Part shown: positions 55,131 through 64,000 of the stretch, in pieces
Layout of the letters: each line of letters begins with the position of its first letter
Numbering within the stretch: the first letter of the stretch is position 1
DNA from: Lycorma delicatula
Taxonomy: Eukaryota; Arthropoda; Insecta; Hemiptera; Fulgoridae
Length of the DNA stretch: 64,000 nucleotides
Assembly (NCBI RefSeq): GCF_047948215.1
Contig: NC_134455.1
Span: 155,602,575-155,666,574, forward strand
Reading direction: 5' to 3'
Made by a program: the position numbers and the translations under genes
The notes under the pieces: generated by a model
What the model saw: only the letters and a program-made list of their open reading frames with translations
The model's database searches: none
Told to the model about the DNA's origin: nothing

Positions 55131-58100
55131 TTACTTTTCTTCTCTTTTTTTGATTGAATAATTTTAAAATGAATTATAAGTCAGTATTACGAATAACTGT
55201 TAACAAAAAGAAGTAGTAATAAATATAACTTTATAAAAAAAATGATGATACATTATAAAGCAGCTGTACAGGGAGTAAATTATTACGGCTAATAATCTTG
55301 CTAAAATTCGAGATACCAAATTTTTAAAATATCTTTTCGATTTTTTTAAATTTCGATATTTATTTATTTATAAACAATTTTAGTGTTTTAAAAATTAAAA
55401 ATCCCCTGTTCAAAGAGGCCCTGGTGTTCAAAAATTTGAAAACATACATTTCGAAATTATGATAATATAATAAAATAAGAATTTTCGTTGTTGCTTTATT
55501 TTGCTGATCATTTTTGCTTCAAAAATTAAATCAAGTGAAAATGAATTTAAATGTATAATCAAATCACTGAATTGAAAAAACTTTTCAAATCAAACTTTCA
55601 AAGAAAGTTTTTTCAAAAATGAATTGCACAACTTAACCGGTGTAGGCGGAAAAGTTATTCGATTCATTTCTGGCTTTTTTTATTTTTAACTTTTACTTCA
55701 CAGTACTTTACTTTTACTTTTTCTACAGTATATACTTATTATGATTGTTTAATAATCAATAAACAGCCATGTAGATTTAGAATTTATGTAAAAATTATTT
55801 TGTTTTTGTAAATGATTTTTTTGAGCACATATATTTCAATAAGGATTTACCATAGATAATTTTTTAGTTGAATTAATATTCTAAAAAATAAAAAGAAAGA
55901 TACAATCTTTTACATTATTACGCTCTAAAATACAATAATAAAGAAAAAATCGACAAAGAAATTTAAAACGACTTCTATAAATTTAGATGATAGTTTATAT
56001 CTTTAAAATGTTTTAACTTTAAAGATTATTAACATCTAGCCACCACTGAAACCAAATCATTAGAATTATTAAAAAACAATAATAATCTATGCAATTAGAA
56101 TACCAAGCTTGCTTGGATGTTCATAAAAAATATATTCGATTCGGAATTGACGACTTTTTTTGAAGTCGGTTATACATAATTATAATAAAAAATTATTTTA
56201 TTGTCTGCTAGACAAAATACTCAAAGCAAATTATTTTCATAAATTTAAAACTAGATATTACAACAACAATTCTAAATCCAAAATTTCAACATCATACGGC
56301 TAATCGTTTTTTAGTTATGCAAGATACGTATGTACATACATATACATAAGTACGTACAGACGTCATGCCGAAACCAGTCAAAATGGATTCAGGTATGGTC
56401 AAAATGGTCAAAATTCGTTGAAATCTGAAAACAAAAATTTTTCTCGATTATAATACTTCCGTTTCTTCGTATAAGGAAGTAAAAAATCAAAGTTTTTTAT
56501 AGTAGGAATAAACAAAAAACAAAAATCGGTTACAAAAGATTTCTAGAAGATGATTCGTAGTTATATATTTTCAGGACTTTCAGGATCATTATTAGTAATG
56601 AGCTTTAAAATTTAAAAGATAATAATCCAAACACTGCAAATGATATGGATTATTTTATTTAATTCTGATCATTATAAGAACAAATGCGCACAACGTTTGT
56701 CATCAATGAAAACTGAGAAGTTAAATATCTACCTTAAATTAAAATTTCATTAGAAAAAGTAAATATATAAGTAACCTAAGTTTTTTTTTTGCATAATTAA
56801 TAAGTCATATTAAATATAATAACAATAGTAATAATATAACCGATATTAGGTTAATTAGAGATCAGATAAAGGTATATAAAACACAACAAAAAAAGGAATT
56901 TTTAATAACCGAATTTAAGTGAAGATAAGTTTGGCGGGCTTGGCTATTTTAAATACTTATGCAGTAATTACTATTAAAAAGAAATTTAAGGGTAGGAAAT
57001 AAAATAAAGACTTGATGAAGAGGAAGGAACTGAGTAACTTCGATGTGTTATTTAGCATAAACCACGTCATGAAATTTAAAACAGAGAATAAGAAGAATTA
57101 GGAAAAGTACTCATTAAATGGAGACGAGTTCTCCAGAATAATGGAATGTAAGAGTGGAATGGGTTATTCGATTCTGATAGCAAACCTATTCCACGGTCCA
57201 CTGCCACCGAGAGATTAATTGGCTGGCTAGCTATCATCAATAGTGGTAAAGGGGCCCGGGGTTTTTTCTTAAGAAATCAATTTTTGTCGATAAACTTTGC
57301 AGCGTTCTATTGATAAGATTTCTTTTCCTTTCTGATTTTTTTTTCTTATTCTAAGTGAATTAAAGAACGAACCGATAGTCTAAGTCTTATTACATCAATA
57401 CAAAAATAACTGACATTAATTACTTATCAAAAGTCGTTACAGATAAAATATTACAGGTTGCAGATTTAAACGTCTATATGAAACATTATAATAATGAAAA
57501 AAAGAAAATTTAAAGAAACAGGAATTACATGTAGCATATAATATTGTACCTACAAGATTTTTCGTTGTTATATCAATAAAGATTTCATTTTTATCATAAT
57601 AACCTTTTCAGTTTTTTTCAACCCTACCGGTTGAAAAAAAGAAGAGATTTAAGATTGAAATGAATTGTACATAAAAAGCGTTTATCATTTTTAGAATTAG
57701 TACTTAATCGTAGGAAAAGTAAAACAAAAACATTATGAATATAAATTCCGGATTCCAATAAGGCAAACATTAAGACTAAACTTACAAAACAGATCTGAAA
57801 TGCATAGGTTCTATTTTGTAGTAGACAGACGTATAAATACAACTATTAATGTACTGTTTTTGCTTCTCAACAGATTTATTTAGTAAACCTGTGAAATATA
57901 ACAAGTATATTTAAAATAAAAGTTATAAGAGTTACGTTAAAAACTATCCTCAGCAGTTGTGTCGCTTGCAAAGAATGAAATCATTGTTTTTCTTTAGACG
58001 TAAATGCCACATATTTTAGCCGAAAAATAAATTTAATTTCAACGTGTTATACATCAATTTTTTGTAAATTTAACTAATATATTATTAAAGGTCAACTATT

Positions 58101-58780
58101 AGACAAATGAATCAAATTATTATTTAAGAAAAATAATTCTAATAATCATTACAGATTTTATATTGATAAAGGTTGTCTACCATGTTTAATAAACATTTAT
58201 AAATCATTACGTTTCAGTTATCAATAATAAGAAAAATAATAATTCGGTATTGTTTACTTACTTTTTTTTTCTTATACACTACGCTAAGAAGATAAAGAAC
58301 ACGCTTCAAGAAGTTAAAACCAAGTAGAACACGTTTAAAAATAAATAATTTTTTCTTCGTCTTTTTTCTTCTATTATGACCTTGAAGTAAAATATTTTGA
58401 AAAAGATAATAACAAAAACAAATGTCTTCTGCCTATGTTTGTTGTCATACAAAATAACACAAGCACAAAAAAAATAATTATATGTTTTTCTGTTATACGA
58501 ATAAAGGAATATATGCTGTAATTTTAACTCGGCAATCAGAAAATAATGGCAAAATTAATTTATATGCAACGCTAAAAACAAATCGTAATAAAAAATAAAA
58601 CAATTATCAGATAATATGATAACAATAAAAAATAAATACAATTAAAGCAATACAAAATATTAAAGAAAAAAGAAGATTTCATATTTTTTTAAATTAACGT
58701 TTAAGTGATTTGAAGGATTGTCAACAATACAAATAATCCACATTGTTAAACTCTAGTATCTATTTCATAAAGAAGCGCAC
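55131..58780. other. AT-rich DNA, no supported gene
   Basis: No gene recognised. A stretch near 56330-56490 (repeated GGTCAAAATGG, then ACTTCCG...AAGGAAGT) resembles old non-autonomous DNA elements but has no clear ends. A GC-richer patch at 57180-57265 has no known motif. Confidence 0.45.
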
Positions 58781-58844
58781 GCACACTGTCAAATCAAGCT
58801 CACTTCAGTTTCCAATCGGAACTTTTTTGAACAGTTTTTTCGAG

Positions 58845-58877
58845 TATAAAAAAAGTCAGTCGATACAATTTCAGTTC
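58845..58877 (+). promoter_or_regulatory. Possible RNA polymerase II core promoter
   Basis: TATAAAAAAA at 58845 is followed by TTTCAGTTC, with the A of TCAGT at 58873, that is 28 bp downstream. This is the spacing and Initiator form common in arthropod TATA promoters. A CCAAT sequence lies at 58812-58816. No coding exon could be recognised downstream, so chance in AT-rich DNA is quite possible. Confidence 0.25.
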
Positions 58878-59226
58878 ACTTAAAAGAACCGATTCAGCAA
58901 TTTTAGAAGGTTTATCTCGTCACAATACATATCGTTTGATTTCATTGAAAAAAAGAGAAATATTATCAAACTCTTTAAACCGTGAAAGGTTCAACTTTAA
59001 TAATATATAAAAAAAAAATTAGTTTTTAAAACAGTTTTATAACATAAAAATGGATTTTTTATATTATTATTATTAATTATTAAACAATTTCTTTAACCCA
59101 TATACGCGTATTTCTTTTAATTAATTTTTTTTTACTATAAATTAATAATGAACGTTCTTCTATATTTTCACCACTAGAAGTCCTGAACGTTAATTATACT
59201 CGTATTCTTCGAAAACCATTTTGTAT

Positions 59227-59231
<5 letters not shown>

Positions 59232-59280
<49 letters not shown>

Positions 59281-59297
59281 TTATACACACACACACA
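59232..59297. repeat. Compound (TG)n(TA)n...(AC)n microsatellite
   Basis: About 16 TG units (59232-59263) run into about 8 TA units (59264-59280), then ttat and about six AC units (59285-59296). The TG and AC arms are complementary, so the tract can fold back. Open frames across it are artefacts. Confidence 0.9.
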
Positions 59298-60231
59298 TAC
59301 ACGCAGAGAATGAGAATATTTCCGAGAAAATTAAAGAAAATCAGCTTCAGTCTTTCATGGTACAAAATGGCTGCTGGAGTTCGTTTCATAATCAGAAAAA
59401 TAAGATCGTAATGAAAAATACGAGAATTATCATAAATACAGGCGGTAAAAATACGGTATGCAGGTGACGCAGTAACGCGCCTGTAGTTTTAAGCGGTTGG
59501 CAGTTTAGTTAAGAACTGTTAAAATAGCCCAAGACGGCAGATGAGCACAAGACGTTTTGTTAGTCATTACATCCTGTAAACATCTGTTACGTTTGAAGAG
59601 GGAAGAAGATAAACCAATTCAACGCCAATGAAGTTATTTTTATGACAAGTTAATTGAAATAAAACTGAAACGATTCATGGTATACAACTTTTGCCTTAAT
59701 ACCCACAAAAAAAAAATCTGTAAAAAGACTGGAACCTTTCAAAATCTGTAAATTTTAAATAACCTGCCATAAACTCTCACTTTATAATCTAATAACAAAC
59801 ATAATATTCCTCTTGCCTCAGAAAACTAAATATTATGATTACAAACTACTAGGTACCGTATGTGAAAATTCACAATAACATGTTATACAACAATAATAAA
59901 TATATTTATACTTCAGACTGGTAATCAGTCCAGTTACCGAACTACAAACAAATGGAGTACAAAAGTTGTTTTTATTGAAATATTAATTAATCTATATCTG
60001 TATATTTGATTTCGCCAACGCTAATAAACCTAGGGGAAACAAGAACGATCTGAAAGTACAGTGTAATTCTTAAATTGGTATAATAATATACAGTGTAATT
60101 GGCACATATCTTTACAAGAATTATCAATTGTCCTAGAATAACTGACAAGCAGAACGCCGTAATGCAATAAATATATAACCAAGAAACTATACAAGCGTGA
60201 GAGTAAAAAATGACACTCAGATAAACTATAC
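59298..60231. other. AT-rich DNA, no supported gene
   Basis: No recognised gene. The patch 59450-59600 is GC-richer than its surroundings but contains no motif I can name. Confidence 0.45.
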
Positions 60232-61645
60232 TTTTTTTTATTACTCCCCTACGCCGGACCCGCAATTAAGCATAGAACAGCGTAGAGGGTGTCCTTTCTA
60301 CTCTAACAGCCATTCCCACCTAAAGGTATGACAGGTCGGATCTTTATTTTATATTATATTAGTAAGCCATTACTATTAGCGGCCCATTAAAGTACCCCAC
60401 TTCCTGTGCAGTTTTTTTAGCAGTGATCCTATATGAGGCTTCAGTTGTCACTATACAAAAAACTACCACAAGGGGTCCCCGATCCCTCATCAAGAACGGC
60501 CCACCTCGGTGAACCGTCCTCTCCCGATCGAGGCTGCCCTCCCTAAATAAACACACGCACAGTTACACACGATCGACGTCCTAACCGTCACGGGATTTTG
60601 TCTTCAATATTCTAGTAGCTAGCTTCTCCACATTTTCCAAGGCCTGCCTACTGGGAAGCATATAACCCATAGTCCTCTCTGGAGTAAGCCAGGTCAAACC
60701 CAGCTCCTGTCGAACACCGACCCACCTACAACAGTGGTATATGGTGTGCTCCGGTGTGTCCTGTGATTCGCAGTATCTACAAACAGAGGTAGTGCGATTA
60801 CCAAACCGGCACAGGTACCCCTTAAACTTTCCACGCCCGGTTAGCAGCTAGTAGAGGTAGAATCCCACCTCCCCAAAGCCACGCTGAACCCACAGATCAA
60901 TGCTATGTATAAGGCGTCTTGTCCATTCTCCCGTAGGAGAAGCATTCCAGACTTCCTACCAATCTCTCAAAAGGATTTGTCTAACCTCAACTTTAGGCAT
61001 TCTGTTATACACCCTGTACAACATTTGAACCCTCAGCAGAACAGAAGGAATGTCCAAAATCACTTTAGCAGCATTACCGGAAACAGTTCTGTATACCGCA
61101 ATAATATTTTAATGGCACTTCACCGTTGAACAAACGAAAGTCTAATAGATCCGTTGTCGACCTCCCCCCAACAAAACTGTTGATTAGTGAAGAAGCCGCC
61201 CGATTCCTCCACCTCATTCCAAAGCCTGTCGACAATTATTAGCCGTTCCACTATCTTGCCAATAGTGTTTAACAGCGAAATAGGACGATAGGCAACGCGG
61301 CAATCTTCTGTTACTTCTTTCTTAGGGATTAAGACCAACAGCGTCTGTTTTCACTGTGCAGGGAAACAGCAAGCTTGTAGCGCACAGTTTAACGTGTCAA
61401 CGACTACCCAAGGATGCCTTGAGACAAGCGTCTTAAAAATGGACCTCGGGACCATGCCCGGGCCCGGGCTCTTATCTGGATATAGCCGCGAAGTGGATCC
61501 TCGCATCTCATGGATGGTGAATCGTTGAGTATGGTCCACACGAATCTGCCTCCAAGGAGACTCAACGACTGGAAAAAGGTCGGAAATTGTACGGACAGCG
61601 ACATCTCTACTTAGTGGAACAACAGGTTTTCCAAACCTCTCCTTT
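60232..61645 (-). pseudogene. R1-type non-LTR retrotransposon, internally deleted
   Basis: Minus-strand element with a 3' A-run (T-run at 60232-60239) and a 3' untranslated region of about 360 bp. Coding blocks from the 5' side are PDKSPGPGMVPRSIFKTLVS (near 61460), ALQACCFPAQ, VLIPKKEVTEDCRVAYRPIS (near 61320) and NTIGKIVERLI. At about 61130 the reverse transcriptase palm is missing, and the sequence passes to ILDIPSVLLRVQMLYRVYNR (near 61045). The C-terminal zinc knuckle CRYCESQDTPEHTIYHC (near 60760) follows, then LPSRQALENVEKLATRIL (near 60620). The C-terminal CCHC is typical of R1/TRAS-type enzymes. The FADD/YADD box is absent, several stops are present, and the endonuclease is missing. 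It is a dead 5'-truncated copy with a deletion. Confidence 0.8.
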
Positions 61646-64000
61646 TAATGATCGTGATTCGTAGTAATATATCATGATTTGTAAGAAAACAAAAAACCTT
61701 TTGCCTTGTGTTAAAACTTTATGGAAAACACTGTTAGACAGATTAGTGAACAGTTCTAAGCATGCGCACTAAATCAGCACTCTTTTCAGTTTCCCCGTAC
61801 TCCACCCATACCAGCAGAAGTAACATTTTTTAACATAACAAACGTAAAAGATAATCTCCGTTTTGAATTCACCCTTTATTAAAACCGATTTAAATAGACA
61901 GCAATTAGATGCATTTAACTTTGAAAGAAATTTTGTGACAAAAATTCTGTAGGGTTAATAATTCAAATACCATTTACAAGTTGAGATTTAACATTTACAA
62001 CTTCAAGGTATACAATTATTATCTTAGTACAAGCTAACTTCTAAGAAAAATATTGTTAATTTTTAGCAAAATTGACGTTTTAAAGGGAAAATGAAGAAAA
62101 ACTAATAATAAATACAGTGCTTAGTTTTTCATTAATGTAATAATTGTAAATCACTAGGTCCACCATTAATTCAAGAATTTTGCAAGAACTTTAATAAGTG
62201 TTCTACTAACAAACCTGTTAAATGGATATAAATCTAAGTAATACAATTTCATCGCTAACCTTTTTCATCTACGCAATGATAGCTTCTCAAGGTATTATTT
62301 TTCGAAAAGTTTCTCACAGTTTAAGCATGATTAAAAAAAAACATGAAAAAGCTTTTCAACATGAGATCAGTAGAACCAAATCCAATATTTTTTCATCTAG
62401 AATCGTTTCATTATTTAATATGAATAAAATGTTACAGGAAAACAATAATTTTTTTATAAATTTTAAGATGTTTAACTTTGAAGGTTTTTCAGTTTAAAAA
62501 AATGTCATTGTCTTTTGAGTTCAGGAATTAAAAAAGAATCCTTGATTCTTTTATTGGGTTGTGCTAATATGTATTAGAAAGACGCCGGCAAATATTGATA
62601 ATCGGATTTTAACACAATAAATAACCTTTACCAAAAATAACTTATACGTATTTCATTAAAAGCAAAGTGCAAAATGTACAAATATGCACCTGAAAAATAA
62701 GAGAGGTAGAAGGCAAGATTGATTTATTAACCGTATTTCACATTAAGGGGTGAAGTAATGACTCGACTGATCCTTACTACCAATTTTACAACCAACTCCG
62801 TAAAAATTTTACAATAATCCAATATTTTATATGCATGTAGATTATAAATAAAGAATACTAAATTATATTATATTAAACTATTTGTATATAATGAAAAAAA
62901 TACTGTATTTGTACCTAACTTACACAATTAAAACAAATTAATAAAAATTCATACTTTCTATAACCAAATTAAACAACATAATTAAAGTTATAATAAGGTT
63001 ATAATAAGAATAATTAATAAAATGTTCGATTTATTTTATATAATGTTATTACACGTACTGTTTATCGATTATTTTAAAAAAACGGAAAAAAACGTGTTTT
63101 GGAATATGTAATTAATTAAATTAATTTTATTTTTGGAATTTCATGTAACATGTTAATTAAAATCTACCCAAGGTAAAATATTTTACTGAAGATAAAAAAA
63201 AAAATTGTTACATAAAAAAATACACATATACATATACTTTTTTGCTCACGATGATGAAATATTCTTTTGAGCTTTTGAGAGCATCCAGTGTAGTACTACT
63301 GTATACTACTTCGATAATTACTCCAACGCTAATCAAAAATTACTTTTATTTATATTTCTTTCAAATGGAACAAAAAAAAAACACAAACAACAGTCACAGA
63401 TAAGCAATGTATATGGATAGATATATTTAATATTTACGATTAATATGGTAATTACTGTATTAGTATTTTAGTTTAAATGCAAAAAAGCATCTACTCATCT
63501 ACGTTTGTAATAAATAAACCAACCATTAAATTATTTAGAACCACATATATGATTTCCGATAAGTATTGCGGGTAAGGATTCTTCCTAAGCTTAAAAATCC
63601 TTCAATCACGATACTCGCTATGTTCATCATCCAGTTAGGACTAGTCAATTTTGAAAACAAAATTATACACTACTTGCAAGAAGATACCAATAAGCATTCT
63701 CTGCGCAAATCTTTTTCGTTTCAAAATTAAACTATGAAACTTTTTTTTATCAATAGAAAAAATAATTTTTTTAAAAATTACTTTCAAAATTAACAACGCA
63801 GTTCATTAATTAAAAAAATAATAATAATATTAATTACACAGAACTACGACATAACGCGAAGTAATATAACATATTAGTCCCTGTCTATAGATTTATAAAA
63901 TATATTAATATCATTAATGACCTTACAGGAAGTAGAGGATAAGTAAATAAACAAAATCCGGGGTTCTGGATGGAATAGGTAAAACCAATATTTGAAAAGA
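61646..64000. other. AT-rich DNA, no gene seen
   Basis: No gene, RNA gene or mobile element recognised up to the end of the window. The open frame at 62222-62497 has no known motif and a biased, low-complexity composition. Confidence 0.5.

Noticed and set aside
62222..62497. Plus-strand frame of 91 codons
   Set aside because: Low-complexity, Asn/Ile/Phe/Lys/Ser-rich translation typical of chance frames in AT-rich DNA. No motif or splice signals.
1..64000. CRISPR arrays, operons, bacterial genes, riboswitches
   Set aside because: Nothing in the window resembles them, and the sequence is clearly eukaryotic.

Overview
This window looks like AT-rich nuclear DNA from an arthropod, most likely an insect. 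The evidence is the crowd of decayed non-LTR retrotransposons (Jockey, RTE and R1 types), a mariner element, Helitron traces, tRNA-derived SINEs, CA/TA microsatellites, and one short host exon with proper splice sites. The mix would suit a large-genome hemipteran or another hemimetabolous insect, but that is inference. There are no operons, CRISPR arrays or microbial genes. Most of the window reads as intron or intergenic DNA filled with old transposons.

Layout, left to right. 1-7.4 kb: AT-rich sequence with the 3' half of an unclassified repeated arthropod protein element (copy A, 1.64-2.36 kb). 7.47-7.96 kb: two different SINEs side by side at one triplicated target site. 10.04-12.79 kb: a nearly complete but frameshifted RTE-type retrotransposon (minus strand) with a fold-back at its 5' end. 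14.4-14.9 kb: relic of a Helitron Rep/helicase protein. 16.2-16.5 kb: a SINE with a 12-bp target duplication. 19.17-19.28 kb: a candidate first coding exon of a KIND-domain protein, PTPN13-like (minus strand), the only host coding sequence I can support. 20.4-21.3 kb: two more SINE copies. 27.1-28.9 kb: a 79-bp RTE 3' stub and a decayed reverse transcriptase. 31.3 kb: a perfect 18-bp hairpin. 33.5-34.2 kb and 35.6-36.3 kb: further reverse transcriptase relics. 36.7-39.0 kb: a candidate non-autonomous Helitron built from internal duplications. 44.88-50.11 kb: a Jockey-type element with both ORFs open, flanked by a 9-bp target duplication. 52.0-55.1 kb: copy B, the 5' half of the unclassified element, interrupted by a complete 1302-bp mariner whose transposase is dead. 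60.2-61.6 kb: an internally deleted R1-type element.

The two most informative items are the Jockey-type element, an obvious GC-rich island that looks young, and the KIND exon, which implies that a large host gene runs through the window on the minus strand. The least described item is the repeated element seen as complementary halves at 1.6-2.4 kb and 52.0-55.1 kb. I saw no convincing new molecular system beyond that element and the nested or fold-back structures reported below.
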